DNA of 64,000 nt from Hexactinellida sp. DTS-2022 (GCA_028753945.1 JAPNXP010000005.1:1860001-1924000), one strand, 5' to 3'; positions 42,493 to 54,443 are shown, counted from the first letter of the stretch. A program made the numbers and translations. Notes: generated by a model from the letters alone, not told the origin.

Positions 42493-44480
42493 ATGCCGAA
42501 CTGTTCTGCCCCTGGTTGTAGGGGTAATTATACCCCAGAAGAGCGCGTCCCAGTTATAAACTTCCAGATGGTTCACCTGAGTTACGACATGCCTGGATAC
42601 GTGCTCTCCATCGTGAGGATATTTCTGACCTCAAAATGGTGTATGTGTGTGCTAAGCATTTTCCGAAGGAAGATATTCAATATTTTCACACGGTACCCAG
42701 AGGAGATGGCACATCCTATGAGGTCCCGCGAGGAAGACCAAAATTAAATCCTGGCGCTGTCCCCTCTCTCCTTCCTTATTATTCCTCTACCCCTTCAATT
42801 AGAATCAAACGAACTCGGTTCTCTTGCGACTCCAAAGAGGAAGATTTATTGAACCAAGCAACTAATCTCAGCTTGAGATCAGAGAATACAGAAATGGAGA
42901 AGTTTCGTGTTGGTTGTATACAAGAAATATGAGATAAGTTAGCTTTGATAACAATCCCAACTGACTGGTTAGTTTGGATTGAAACAGATAATTGTGTGAG
43001 ATTTTTTTGACTAAGATGGAAAATCATAATATTTGCGCAGATGTTTCTCTTGAAATATGTAAATTATTTTTTATCTGTGAACGGATATATATATGGGGAG
43101 TCCATTTCTCTCTCACTTATCTCTATCACTGATATCCAACAAATTGAAACGATGTTTACAGTGATTACTCTGAAACTTAGCTCTTCCCCTCAAAAGAAAC
43201 ATCCTCACCATATCTCTAAAACAAAATAACATATTGAGGAGGCCATCTGATAATAAAAGAAAACTCTATGTAACTTTTGACTTTGTGCACATTTTGAAAA
43301 GTATTCGAAACAACTTGTTGAATCAGAAAGATATTCGGAAAACCTTTCACTTTCCCAATTTTCAGAACATTAAACTCGATTACTGTGTGTATCTTGTTCA
43401 AGTTTACTCTGCATCTTTTAGTGTTGTGCGTCTCCTCTATAATATAGAGAAAGAATCTTTAGCAAAGTTAGCTCCTAGCTTGACTATCAAAGCTTGTTAT
43501 CCTTCTGCTATTGAGTGCCAAAATGTGAAATTTGTTTTGAAAGTATTCAACGAATTAACTGCTGCAGCTCTGAAGTTACAGAATGAACTCCGTAACCAAG
43601 AAGACCGAAACAATACACACGACTTTGTTAAAATGCTTCTTCAAATTTGGAAACTTTTCAAAATAAATTCCCCACTTAAAGGTAAACGTTTGAATGATGA
43701 TATCTCAAGACCTATAACATACCAGGACGAACGATTTTAATTCTTAGCTTGTGTTGTTATTTGGTTAGAGACTTTGCCAGGAAATGTAGGAAAGTTAAGT
43801 AAACAAACGTTTACCAGTTTTAAACATGCATGTACTGTATTGCCTCGGATAACTAACCATTTACCTGGATTTTGTGGATTTAACTATCTTTTGACATCCT
43901 TTTTACAGACAGATCCACTGGAACATCACTTTGGCCTATATCGTATGATATCAGGTTCAAACTACCATATCTCGATCTCGTATCTTCAAATCCTTGAAAC
44001 TGAAATCAGTCATTAGCTTTTATTGCTGGTTATGCAGTACATAAATATATTTTAAAAACTCAGCCATGTCATGTTTGCATTGATGTTTTGACCACTGACA
44101 AAGACTTTATCTTTGATGAAGATTCACAACCCGAGTTCAGGCTTTTACAATTAACTGACCGTGGTGGCCTGAAGTATCAATCTGAGTTTATCCTCGAATC
44201 TATAGTCATGGGCGGCGCGGCCGCACCCCGCACAGGTGATTCACCCGCGGGCCCCTCAATCGATTACAAAGGGGGCCCCCAAAAGCCGCGCCGCCTCTGT
44301 CTATAGTAACTTTATGGAAGACGTTAATTGCAATTGAAAGCAAAGACAACTTGTTGGCGATATTGATGCAAGGTCATCCAGAAAAATTATTATGGAAGTA
44401 ACCTTGATATTCTTAGAAGGACTGATGCGATTGCTAAATCGAGTTGCATTTCTTGTGGTGTCTCTATTTGACTACGTATC
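42493..44480 (+). pseudogene. P-element/THAP transposase pseudogene
   Basis: Segments collinear with the intact-looking copy at 38-41 kb. THAP start MPNCSAPGCRGNYTPEERVP, then after a frameshift VYVCAKHFPKEDI and AVPSLL (42636-42930). A central deletion follows. 43234-43740: YVTFDFVHILKSIRNNLLN and KACYPSAIECQNVKF. 43774-44016: LTSFLQTDPLEHHFGLYRM. Then AGYAVHKYI and QLTDRGGLKYQSEF to 44200, where a 93 bp MITE is inserted. Multiple frameshifts and loss of the first catalytic Asp region make it non-functional. Confidence 0.87.
44207..44299. mobile_element. GC-rich hAT-type MITE (93 bp)
   Basis: Ends CATGGGCGGCGCGGC and GCCGCGCCGCCTCTG. Perfect 8 bp duplication TCTATAGT at 44199-44206 and 44300-44307. 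About 70% GC in a ~35% GC background. Confidence 0.92.
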
Positions 44481-44626
44481 CTAAAAAATCTTATTTTCAC
44501 TTGGGCAACTGTTTACTAGCTAACAAGGTTAATAATTATAACTCCGCTGTTGCATCTAAAGGAATAGAAAAGCGAAAACTGAAGAAGTTCTCACATTAAT
44601 GAAATACACCAGAAGGCTACTCTTCT

Positions 44627-44660
44627 ATTATTATTATTGTTATTATTATTATTGTTATTT
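44627..44660. repeat. (TTA)n microsatellite
   Basis: ATTATTATTATTGTTATTAT and continuing, interrupted by G twice. Lies in the noncoding tail of the second P-like element. Confidence 0.85.
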
Positions 44661-44884
44661 GAACCCACATTATAATTTATGTATTCTTATCATTGTTGTT
44701 AAGTAAGCAATAAAGACTCAATAGAGAAAATCTATTAATTTACTAGAATTATTTAGTATAACAGATTAATTTCTAAATGAAGTTGAAAACATTGAACTGT
44801 GTTTATCACTTTCTCATCGTACACTACTTCATCCATGGTACATTTGATGGTAGGCCTTATATAAAGTAGGCTATGATATAACTC

Positions 44885-45500
44885 ACCTTGTATTTGACAC
44901 ACTTTAACTGGCGTATCATGAATTATTCGAGATTCACCGTGATTTACCCTAAAAATCGAATAATTTTATCAAATCACGTTTTACAGGGTCGGTATGTATA
45001 TAATTATACTCTTGTAGTTGAGTGGAGTCGAAAGAGGGGTCACTCGATTGGGTAAAGACACAATTGGAGAATGGAATTTTTGACACATTCCTGGTACATT
45101 CCAGCGTTGCTATGGAAAAATTCTCCCAAATATGGTCATGCGATATATCAAATTATCGGAAATTTTACTTGGAAACCAAATTCAGCAATAAAAAACGATA
45201 TAACTTAATTTGAACAAGTTTTTATGGGAAACAAGTCAGGCGAACACTATCGGACGTGTTAACTTTGACGAACTGTCATGACCGATATAGACACTCTTTC
45301 AATTGCCTCAATATCCAAAATTGATCGACTACATCAAAGTACATGTGTACAAATTTTGGCGCTTTTATCAAAAAATGACCAATCTGATGAAATTTTATGT
45401 CTATGCCGCTGGACTACACTAGTTATTTAGATAACGATAAATAACCTATTTATCAATAGCCTTCCTTTAATCCATGGTGCAGTTTCATAAAGTTGGCGGA
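44885..45500. other. Unannotated stretch; P-like terminus remnant near 45.47-45.53 kb
   Basis: No gene. CCATGGTGCAGTTTCATAAA through TAGGCCTTATTTAACGTAGG (about 45472-45525) resembles the right terminus of the 44.8 kb P-like element (CCATGGTACATTTG, TAGGCCTTATATAAAGTAGG). It may be a third P-related end. Confidence 0.5.
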
Positions 45501-45510
45501 TAGGCCTTAT

Positions 45511-46138
45511 TTAACGTAGGTCACGGTCTGATATACTTTCATGGGTTAGGGGAGAATGATAATTATAGAAACATTCCAAATCAATAATGTCTTTTATAAT
45601 GTCTTCTGAGTTAGGAAATTCATCGACATTAGATGATACAATATAATCCATTAGGGTTTCAGTTTTCTTCTTTGGACTGGCTTGTGTTGATCTATTAGCA
45701 CAAAGTTGTCTCCTCGGAATTGATATCTTCAGAATCGTGGGTTTGTATGTTTCCAGTATAGTTATTAAGCATTCGCGAGTAATATTGCTTATATCACGAA
45801 TGGGATATGCTTTGGCCACCTTTTAGGTTTTTTCTCGCTCCAGATATTTCGTTTTCGTCCTAAACGAGTAAGATATTCAAGTAAGAGAATACTTAATACA
45901 ATAATTAGGCAAATAATTCATTTTCGAACTTACGATCGATTGCTGTGTTATCACCGAAGTGTTGAGACATTGAGTTTCCGGTAATCTGTTGTAAATAGTT
46001 CAGAAAAACCTCTATCATTTCCGGTTTAGATAATGGGCTTGCTTGGCTAGGCCTGTGAAGTTTGAACAGAGGAAGGAATGCCATATTTCGTTTTAAATTT
46101 TCACAGCATACTCTTGTAAGAGTTTGTTCCAACGACAT
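45511..46138 (-). pseudogene. Unrecognised spliced gene fragment
   Basis: A 77-codon ORF starting at an ATG (46138) ends in a good GTAAGT splice donor at 45928-45933. A TTTAG acceptor-like site lies near 45865, and a second open frame (45511-45819) follows with DIIDLECFYNYHSPL near its end. The first exon has LFKLHRPSQASPLSKPEM and GNSMSQHF. I do not recognise either protein. A P-like terminus overlaps its 3' side, so it may be part of a further decayed transposon. Stops interrupt the most natural exon join. Confidence 0.3.
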
Positions 46139-46139
46139 T

Positions 46140-46855
46140 CATTTCCCCATTCCAGGTGAATGTTGCGCCTACAGCTTCGCCAGTACCTTAGTAAAAACAT
46201 CTAAGGCACTTTGAAGGTGCACTTTGAAACTGACAACTCTAAATAATACGAAATTTGTACTCCATATCCGGAATTCGAATTACCCGAAATGATTTTCATT
46301 CAATGGGCAACGAATGTGAACGAAAAACGGACAATTTGGTCTTCTTAACCGGAGTTTCGTACTTATTAAGTCCACTGTATAAAAGTTAAATTTAGTAACT
46401 ACACTACATTACTTCCCCAAAATATAAAGCGTGTGTGCCGAAAGGGGGGTCAATAGGTTTTAACACCTCTCCCCCTGTTTTCACAGAAACAGTTTTGCCT
46501 ACTCTGGTCAGGTAAGATACTCCCGCTGTCGGAGGGGATATGTTTTAACTCGTTCTTCAGAAATTCGAGGCGTCTAAGCATGGAAGGGAAGCTTCGTAAC
46601 ATGACATACTATATTCGATCCCTTTAAGTAGATGTTTAAAACAAACGTGAAAATACGTTTAAAAACTAGAATTGCCCATATCCATCTTCCCCCTCCCCTT
46701 GGGCACCTATGTGTGTAAATTTGGTTAAGAAATGTTCAAGAAATATATAAATGGCTAGAAAATTAACGATGGTCGTTAATAAACAAACACCGAACCAACC
46801 CAAATTAAACTAAGCTTGAACAGCGGGAATATTTTCATGAACTGGGGGAGTATCT
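46140..46855. other. Unannotated stretch
   Basis: No gene. GTACTTATTAAGTCCACTGTA near 46359 looks like a pogo-type MITE end (compare the TTAATCGGGA family), with its partner unclear. Confidence 0.4.
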
Positions 46856-47110
46856 TAATTGAGCAGGATTGATAGAACCCACCCTGCGAACTCAGGGGAG
46901 GCAGGGCAGTTACAGGATCTGGCCAGCCCGGAGCAGGGGAGGAGATTTGGTACAAATCCGGGGCATGCCCAGTGTAATTATACTAACAACCTGGATGGGC
47001 CGGGCTTTTGCCCCGGATGCCCCTTCTTGGGACCGCCACTGCCCGCACCCGCCCCCACCCCGCCCGCAAAATATTTAGATCCCTTGACCTGCAAGAATCC
47101 GCGGTAAGCG
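46856..47110. other. GC-rich island
   Basis: About 60% GC. Contains CCGGGCTTTTGCCCCGG and a run of CCCGC/CCCCACC repeats. Overlapping ORFs are low-complexity (Pro-rich) and not credible genes. Possibly MITE-derived (GGGACCGCCACTG resembles an inverted hAT-type end). Confidence 0.4.
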
Positions 47111-47508
47111 GGTCCAGCAACCCGAATTTATTAACCAGCCCCGAGCACAAAGTCTTGTCTAAACTTAATTAAGATCTAGCAACTATAGCAACATTAAAAC
47201 AGGAAATACGTACTTTAATTTTATGGAATTGTATGTTTACTGTTATTCGTGGATTACTATGCCTACAGGCTACAGCGTACTTTAATCCAGATTGAGTTCA
47301 CTTCTTTTTCTCAAAAAGATTGATTGTGGTGGGTGAGTGCTTTCTAACACTTCCAGTTGGAAACAAGTTTGTGCCAACAGCAAGAGGACGAGTAGGGGAT
47401 CTCGTTAAATTAAGTGTATCCTGATTCTGTGGGAGCTATATCGAATTTCGAAGGAATTGATTATTCTGGAATAGTGTCATATGAACAACAAGGTTGATGT
47501 AATATAGG

Positions 47509-47916
47509 CAGGGCCGTAGGAGCAGGTGCGGCAGGTGCGGCCATGGCCGCACCAATAATTTTATTGACCACACAAATATTCGGGAACACATTTAAGTCAC
47601 CGACAACTATAGGAGCGGCATAATGGTATTGGTAAACACAACTGCGTGCTGCTGCCACCGCCAAACTGTTCGTAACCATTATTATAATATCGTATTTGTA
47701 ACCATTAGATTCTTTTCCAAGTAGCAACTCTTGCTACTCTTCAATAAAGACTATAAAATTTTATTAGTATTATTGAATTTATGAATTTCCCTTAGTGGAG
47801 TAACTAAAAACATAGAGTCTAAGCGCGTATAAAGAAGAAAAGATTCATGTATGTTTATAATAAATATGGTTACGTCACTGTGCCGCACCAATAAATGTTG
47901 GCGTGATACGGGCCTG
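47509..47916. mobile_element. hAT-like MITE (408 bp), 5 bp flanking repeat
   Basis: Ends CAGGGCCGTAGGAG and CGTGATACGGGCCTG. Flanks share ATAGG (47504-47508, 47917-47921). Contains GGTGCGGCCATGGCCGCACC. Confidence 0.72.
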
Positions 47917-48269
47917 ATAGGGCTAGGGTTGATATGTCCAGATGTAATGACTACTCCAATATCTCTCATATAGGAATCGATCGAATCATGGGAGATATTA
48001 AATCTGGAGCTAATAGTGCCAATATATTCTTTGGGCTTCTACTATTAATTAATTAAGTTAAATTAGTTATATAACTTACATGTTCATTTATCTTCTTCTG
48101 TTATGACATCATCAGCGATTTCATTTGGCATCCGAGATCTTCCAGTCCCTTAAATACGTATTCTATAAGGAAGGAGGGCTCTTGTCAGAAAATGATAGTA
48201 GGGGTTATGAGAATTTCAGAGGGGCTGGGTCTCATGTATAATGGAAAGCCTAGGTAGGTATATTCAACG

Positions 48270-48407
48270 CGGGGGCGGCGGAAGCGATCAGGCCATGGCC
48301 TGACCACTTTTATCAAGTTGCCAGGCCGATAGCCTGACCACTCTACGTCATAGTTAGGCCGGTCAAGCCATGGCCTGACCACTTTATAATTGATTCCGCC
48401 GTCCATG
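48270..48407. mobile_element. hAT-like MITE (138 bp), 5 bp flanking repeat
   Basis: Ends CGGGGGCGGCGGAA and TTCCGCCGTCCATG. Flanks share CAACG (48265-48269, 48408-48412). Contains three copies of a GGCC-TGACCACTTT module, two of them with GGCCATGGCC. Confidence 0.72.
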
Positions 48408-48412
48408 CAACG

Positions 48413-48865
48413 TAGTTTATTTGGATAGTAGGAATTTCAGGGGCCCCCAAATTCTCCAGGCCTAACAAAGATCATTGGCTTTCCTCAATAGTGAACCAAC
48501 ACCTTAATCTCTCTCGGTTAACATGTTTCTCCGATCCTTGAGACTCAGGATGACTGGGTTTGCCATGTGATTTTAAAACCTGGCCATAGTTGCCTGAACA
48601 TAGTGGCAAGAGTAATGTTCTTGTCTCCCGACAATTATCTCTTTGTAAGATATGCGGTGACGCGGGTGACAAAATATCCATTATAGTTTTTGATACCTCT
48701 TCCGAAGTTTTTTTTCAAGAGGACGAAGAACAATAAATTTGCTAAGTGAACCTGATAGACCAAAAGGAATTTGTAAGGTAGGTTTCCACGTTAACGCTAG
48801 TGCACTCGAATTGGATGGGAAGCGTGTATTACAGAGTTAATCTAGCTATTTCGTTTTTGTTGTTT
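48413..48865. other. Unannotated stretch
   Basis: A 69-codon minus ORF (48472-48681) is Arg/Ser-rich with no domain I recognise; not called. Confidence 0.4.
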
Positions 48866-48873
48866 ATTGTATA

Positions 48874-49284
48874 CAGCGGCGGCGCCAGGGCTCCGCCGCT
48901 GGGGGGGGCACCAGATGGGCAAACCTGAACCCAGGGGGCACACCTTTTTAGAAAAAAAACGGAGGAATTCATAGTTTCCGTCGAGACTCTAGAATCCACA
49001 AATTTTCCTATTAAAGTATAGAAAATTTGCCCAAAACTCCAAGAATCGCAAGTCGTTCGCATTCAAAACTGGTCTAATAACACTGTTGCATCTAACACTT
49101 AACATTGATTGGGCATGTATGTTTGAAGACTGATGAATCTTGTTGTTCATGTTCAATATTGTTCATATCTCGCTAAAAATATCTGATAATATTTATTTTC
49201 CAAACAATCTTTCAAAAGTGGCCCCCCCTGGCGGGGGGCACCATTTTCCCGTCGGGGGGCACGCCCCCCCTGGCGCCGCCACTG
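48874..49284. mobile_element. hAT-type MITE (411 bp)
   Basis: Ends CAGCGGCGGCGCCAGGG and CCCTGGCGCCGCCACTG. Flanks ATTGTATA and ATTACATA match 6 of 8. GGGGGGCAC/GTGCCCCCC motifs lie near both ends. Confidence 0.85.
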
Positions 49285-49408
49285 ATTACATACATTGGGT
49301 GATTACGAGATATGCGGGAAGCAATTTGTAGATAGAACTAGAAAATACGCGTTTCCTAATGCCATACAAAATAAATAACTCGTTTATCATCCCCGTCCGT
49401 CCCAATTT

Positions 49409-49425
49409 CCCCCCCCCCCCCCCCC
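49409..49425. repeat. Poly-C run (17 C)
   Basis: Uninterrupted C homopolymer; likely variable in length and error-prone in assembly. Confidence 0.9.
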
Positions 49426-49683
49426 GTTCGGATATATTTTATTATTATCTTATGAACTTAAATACATAATCCTACAGATATTGCTATAAACTTGTGTAAA
49501 GTACTCCTAATGTATCATTTTTTTAATAGTTTTGTATTTTAGGACATTAGTTTAATTATTTGGGCATTGTCATGTGATTTTCTAATAAATTAAATATTGC
49601 TATAAAAATTTGGTATAGAATATTATAATGCTAATTGCTTATTGAGCGTTAAGTTATTTTATCGGCTTTTTGTGTATTTAGCA

Positions 49684-49939
49684 ATGCCAACCATTGCGGT
49701 TGATAAGGATGCTTTCAGTTCTCGAATTGTTCGTCTGTTTGATTTATGGATATCTACTCCTGATATATTTTCAAATGTAGACTGCATATCTGTTCCACTG
49801 GGGCCTGATGAGTTAATGTACGCTAAGTCTTCCTCTTTATATACCTGGTTATTTGGTTATGAAGTACCTGATAGTGTATTAGTTTTGTGTATAGACAGAC
49901 GTGAAGAGTTTTCTAAATGCTTTGTACATTTCCTTTCAG
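49684..49939 (+). CDS. SUPT16H: FACT complex subunit SPT16, first coding exon
   Basis: The frame from ATG 49684 encodes MPTIAVDKDAFSSRIVRLFD, then NVDCISVPLGPDELMYAKSS and LYTWLFGYEVPDSVLVLC. This corresponds to the extreme N-terminus of SPT16 (VTLDKDAFxRR, VDAIVVxxGxDE, YxKSxxLQTWLFGYEL-type motifs), the start of the aminopeptidase-like domain. SPT16 with SSRP1 forms FACT, the nuclear histone chaperone that opens nucleosomes for RNA polymerase II. The exon may end at the GTGAGA donor after 49939, or already at a GTATAG after VLVLC (about 49887), because the residues beyond VLVLC no longer match the family. A TTTAG just before the ATG could be the acceptor of a 5' UTR intron. No later SPT16 exon was recognised to 64 kb. 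A retrocopied fragment is possible but less likely given splice-like edges. Confidence 0.75.
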
Positions 49940-50061
49940 GTGAGATTGTTTATATTTTTCAAAATGCTTTCATTGTTTAGTATTCATTTTATTGACAACA
50001 TTTATGTGTGCTACTGCTACGGAAACTTCGTTACACGGACAGTTCTATCCACATTTACAAA

Positions 50062-51285
50062 AGTATTGTATTCTGCGTCTGTTGGGAGAAGAAATTTTAA
50101 AAAAATGGGTTTAATTTTTGCCATAAATGGGGGTTGAAATTTCTTTGTTTACTCACACTTCAGTTTCATTAAAACTGTTAAATCTAATTCCATTGTTTCA
50201 ACTTGTAAGAAATAATTTGATTAAACTTGTCAAATCTTACACTATTGTTTAAACTTGCGATAATTATATTGATTCGACTTGTGAAATCGAGTAGGCTTCT
50301 ATTTTTATTTGAAAACTAAGATTTTACATTCCATAATAACGACAGATTATGTGATTATATTTCTGTCTGCTAAATATTTTTGCACAATGGATACATGGCA
50401 TATTTTTTCTAATTAATTCTCTGTGTTTAACTTGTAGAGACGGTTCCAATTAGATTATTGGTGTTATCGAGTGCGCTGAATTCAAATATGATAGTGAAAT
50501 TAAATTAAAATTAATAATTATTGCAAACAATTGAACTTAATTTATTTTGCTGTACATAATAATGGTGTTAAATAATTAATAAATTAATAAATATTATTAT
50601 ACTAATTAGCTAAATTTAATTAATCTCAGAGATTATACAGGATAGAGACATATTTCCAATTTATCAATTGATCCTTATGCCACGTAGCACCTCTACAAAT
50701 GTGTCTTGACATCTTGAGGTGTTGATGACATCGTAAAAAATGAGTTTTCACTAGTGTTGTAAAATTTCCAAAAAATTTGTTTTCTATGGAAATTTCCTGA
50801 AATTTCTGGAAAGATTACATATTTCAAATTATGCTTAGGAACTTTATTTGAAATAGTCAAAATTTTTGTGCTACTTAAGTTAGACTATCATGAGGGAAAA
50901 TAACAAGCGCACAGTAACAACTCTACATTATAGATTTGGTTTATCAAGATTAAAAAAACTAGGTATATATAATAATTTTTCCTTGTAAAATTTCCGGAAA
51001 TTTAGCTATTTTTTGGAAATTTCCCTGGAAATTTTCCGACCATACGACCCTAGTTTTCACAATTTTGTGAATTCTATATTTCGAATGGGTTGGTTGGTGA
51101 CATGGTGTGGGTGATCACCCTACACGCACATAAAAAATGCTGACTCATCACTTATATTCTACTGAAACTTGAATATCTTGAAATCAAGTGAGCTAAAACG
51201 AAACTTGCACCACTCTAAGGTTCGTTGCCTTCCGAAAACCTCTCTTAAATAATTTAGCACCTTCATAGTGATAATGACTTGGCGA
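50062..51285 (+). repeat. type A body, long form, 5'-truncated, with MITE
   Basis: Starts abruptly within the body at TTCTGCGTCTGTTGGGAGAA; the leader and HP are missing on the left. Proceeds through the standard long body. Interrupted by the hAT-type MITE below. Lies just downstream of the SPT16 exon. Confidence 0.8.
50752..51052. mobile_element. hAT-type MITE (301 bp)
   Basis: Perfect 8 bp duplication GTTTTCAC (50744-50751, 51053-51060). Ends TAGTGTTGT and ACGACCCTA, and many GGAAATTTCC palindromes near both ends. Comparison with uninterrupted type A bodies confirms the empty-site sequence. Confidence 0.93.
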
Positions 51286-51290
51286 AAAAA

Positions 51291-51416
51291 AATCCAAAAT
51301 TGCAGCCTGTGCCGACAGCATGTCCCTTTAGAATCTAGATGCACTATCAATATGCCACCACCAAAATATAGTGCCACCAAAAGAACATGCGTCGGCACAG
51401 GCTGCAATTTTGGATT
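51291..51416. repeat. HP hairpin with small insertion in the left arm
   Basis: The left arm has TTTAGAATCTAGATG in place of TTTGGAGG. Otherwise complete. Confidence 0.85.
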
Positions 51417-51427
51417 TTTTTATTATT

Positions 51428-52365
51428 ATCCCTCCGTATCCTCTCCACAGAACAGAGTTTTATTAACTAAGAGCCCAAATTTTCTGGATATGTGTCTCAT
51501 GGGTTACAAATGTGCACCTGGGGTCACGATTTTTGATTAAAAGTTTTCGGACACATTTTTGCACCTGTTTAATTTTAAAACAGGCACAATAAATAGTACC
51601 CGAAAATTCAATTTATATGCATTCGATAGAGAATTAAATTCTACACCTTTTCACAGTGCACGAATTTTCAAATTTGCCTTAGTTAGTGCCACAATTGTGT
51701 TGCAAATTTCGTTTTACTAACACTTCAGTTCAATTGAAAGTGTTAAATCTAATTCTATTTTTTCAACTTGTGAGATTGAGTAGGCTTCTATTTTCCAATT
51801 GAAAACTAAGATTATATATTTCATAACAACGACAGATTATGTGATTATATTTCCTTCAGCAAGAATACTCTTGCACTGTTAATATACTGACGTAATTAAT
51901 TATAATTAATTCCGTCAGTATATGACTTATATAGATGCTTCCAGTTTGTTTATTAGGGGTTATCGAGTGTGCGGAATTGAAATTTGATAGACAAATTAAT
52001 TAATTAAGTATTTATGACAAAATAATTTAACTTGTTAAATGTAATTAGACATTGAAATTGGTGTCATATTTAAATAATATAAACAATTATTTATACTAAT
52101 TAATTAAATATCATAAATCTCAGAGATGATACTTGATAGAAACAAACTTCCAATTTATCATTTGATACTTATGCCACGTAACACCTCTACAAATGGGTCC
52201 TGACACCTTGAGGTGACGAATACATCGTAAAAAAATGTGTTTTTACAATTTTGAGAATTCGTTTTTACGAATGGGTTGGTTGGTGTTGGGTGATCACCCA
52301 ACACTCACATAAAAAATGCTGACTCATCACTAATTCTATTCTACTGAAACTAGAATATCTTTGCT
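51428..52365 (+). repeat. type C body
   Basis: Leader CCTCCGTATCCTCTCCACAG, box TGCACCTGGGGTCACGA. Ends at a half HP rather than the usual tail. Confidence 0.8.
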
Positions 52366-52447
52366 TTGGAGGCACTATCAATAAACCACCACCAAAATAT
52401 AGTGCCACCAAAGGAACATGCGTCGGCACAGACTTCAATTTTGGATT
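52366..52447. repeat. HP half-hairpin (loop and right arm)
   Basis: Begins in the left arm at CTTTGGAGGCACTATCA, loop and right arm present. The outer left arm is deleted. Confidence 0.8.
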
Positions 52448-52454
52448 TTATTAT

Positions 52455-53533
52455 TTCTCCGTAGACGGTGCCCTGGCCAGAGCTTAATAGTTGATGGGCT
52501 GAAACTTGGCATGTAGGTGCGGTGTTGCCGTCTAATTTTCACCTGGGGTTACGATTTCTGATTAACAAATTTTTGACACATTTTAAACACCTTTCTAATT
52601 TTTTCTCGTCCATAACTCAAAAAATGTCATACTAAACCCCTAATTTTTTTTCCACATTGCATTCACAATTAAATTTTGTGTCAATTGGGAGAGGCCAAAT
52701 TTTAAAATAGGGTTTAATTCATGCCATAAATGGTAGTTGAAATTTCTTTGTTTATTCACACTTCAGTTTCAGTAATACTTTTAAATCTAATTCTATTGTT
52801 TAAACTTGTAATAATTACCTTATTATAGGAAATTAACGCGCCATGTAATTAACGCGAATTGGAGCTGAGCATTTTCAAATACATGAAATTAACGCGAATA
52901 TATTTTATAAAAAAATTTCATGATTATAAATCTCCAGATTGAATACTATTATTGTGCCCAAATAGGCTTCCAATCTACTTGATAGACATGGTATATCCTT
53001 TCAACCTAGTTGCACATCTGTTAAAATATGTATCTCGGAAGTTTGTCCATCCATTGTATAATTTTGCTAATTAGCAGGAAATTAAGGTCATGGAAATTAA
53101 CGCTGCATGAAATTAACGCGATTTGGAGAAATTCGCGTTGATTTCATGGCGCGTTAATTTCCTATAATAAGGTAGATTGATTTAACTTGCCAAATCTTTC
53201 ACTACCCGTATTGTTTCAACTTGCGATAAATATATTGATTTAACTTATAAATTCCAGCTGGCTTCTATTTAATTGTAGTATTACGATACAATGGATAAAA
53301 TAAAATAATATAATATATGAAATTTGTTGACTTTACTCAACTCACCGTGGATAACATTGCTAAAATAATTAACTAATAATATATTTTTTATTATAAATAC
53401 ATAATGAATGAATGGCATTAAACTCAAGATGGTTTATGATAGAAACAAACTTCAAAATATCTACCATTCCTTGTGACTCGGACCAATTAACAAATGGTTC
53501 TTGACACCTTGAGGCGTTGATGACTGGGCGAAA
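52455..53533 (+). repeat. type A body, short form, with mariner-like MITE
   Basis: Leader CTCCGTAGACGGTGCCCTGG; the most diverged type A copy in the window. Interrupted by the MITE at 52818-53172. Confidence 0.8.
52818..53172. mobile_element. TA-type MITE (355 bp) with ~45 bp inverted ends
   Basis: Ends CCTTATTATAGGAAATTAAC with GCGCCATG following, and the inverse at the right. TA on both sides (52816-52817, 53173-53174). Repeated AAATTAACGCGAATT motifs inside. Confidence 0.93.
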
Positions 53534-53537
53534 AAAA

Positions 53538-53653
53538 ATCCCAAATTGCAGCCTGTGCCGACAGCATGTTCCTTTGGTGTTCTATCAATAAACAACCAAC
53601 AAAATATAGTGCCACCAAAGGAACATTCGTCGGCACAGGCTGCAATTTTGGAT
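53538..53653. repeat. HP hairpin, array end
   Basis: Full hairpin with a small loss in the left arm (CTTTGGTGTTCTATC). Confidence 0.85.
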
Positions 53654-53657
53654 TTTT

Positions 53658-53794
53658 ATTATGAACAAGCCCTATGGTCCCAATTTAACAACTTGCATAG
53701 GGTTTGTATTAAGTTGAGTTCGCTTATTATGTTGTATCTCTATTATGAATATAATTTTGGTCCCTTGAATGTTCATAATAAAAGAACCTGACTG
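53658..53794. mobile_element. pogo-like MITE, left end truncated at HP
   Basis: Right end AAGAACCTGACTG followed by TA. Interior collinear, in reverse, with the complete copy at 62994-63187. The left terminus is missing where it meets the hairpin T-run. Confidence 0.8.
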
Positions 53795-53799
53795 TATTT

Positions 53800-54250
53800 A
53801 TATTAGTCCACCTTGAGGCTTTATCCCATTGGTGGAATATTAGATAAAACAGAATGTATTGATATTGTTCAACTCTTCATAACGAATTCCATTGCCGCCC
53901 CATGTTCGTACAATTACAGTCCCTATTGGTTAAGGATATTTTAATAATTTAGTGAAATATAACAGTACCTTGTTGGGAGTGCTTTCAGCTTAATAATTTT
54001 TAATACATATTAATTCCACACAATTTTAATAACAATGATTATACGCACTGTATAGCTCAAAAATTTGCTAAAATATTTCTTACATTAGTTAAATAGTAAA
54101 TAATAATACCAAAAATAATTTACTAATACTTCTTGAAAACTGATGACATTAGCAAAGTAGGTTTTCGTGGTGCTATCGATCATTTTACACACTGGTGATA
54201 ATGAGAGTTAAAATTTGAGATGTTAATGTATAGAGTTGATCGCATTCGTT
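53800..54250. other. Unannotated stretch
   Basis: No gene recognised. Confidence 0.4.
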
Positions 54251-54254
54251 TTGA

Positions 54255-54443
54255 CTAATCTGATTCACACCATCTTACCTGAAAAATAATACGTGTTTTA
54301 TTGTAGCGATTAGCTACATATACATCACATTTTAATATTGCTGAAATAACCATTAGTTCCACATCGCCCCCCATACGCCTTCTTTTGACATGTTGCTCGT
54401 TCTTAGGTGTTGTGCTGGAGTTTTCGATTGATTTGAACAACAT
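54255..54443 (-). pseudogene. Possible OTU-like protease fragment
   Basis: A 62-codon ORF containing KRRRMGGDVELMVISAILKC followed by DVYVANRYN. The pattern G-G-D/E-x-E-L-x-x-(S/A)-x-L-x-x-x-(I/V)-x-V-(Y/A) is that of the segment after the catalytic core of OTU proteases, including those carried by transposons. The catalytic Cys and His parts are not visible. Tentative. Confidence 0.4.

Larger units (their letters stand above)
42221..44875 (+). mobile_element. Second P-like THAP transposon, degenerate, ~2.65 kb
   Basis: Inverted ends: CATAGCCTACTCTATATAAG to GTGTACGAT on the left (42221-42290) and its inverse on the right (44816-44875), with an indel in the middle. Flanks ATATAAAC and ATATAACT match at 6 of 8. 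The outermost CATAGC is the same as in the element at 37.2-41.1 kb, so the two families are related. Encodes a broken THAP transposase in the opposite orientation to its neighbour. Confidence 0.85.

Noticed and set aside
46859-47107. GC-rich ORFs of 69-82 codons at 46.9 kb
   Set aside because: Several frames are open at once because of high GC; Pro/Gly-rich low complexity without a domain.
53658-53794. Complete MITE with both ends
   Set aside because: Only the right terminus is present; the left is lost at the HP junction, so it was listed as truncated.
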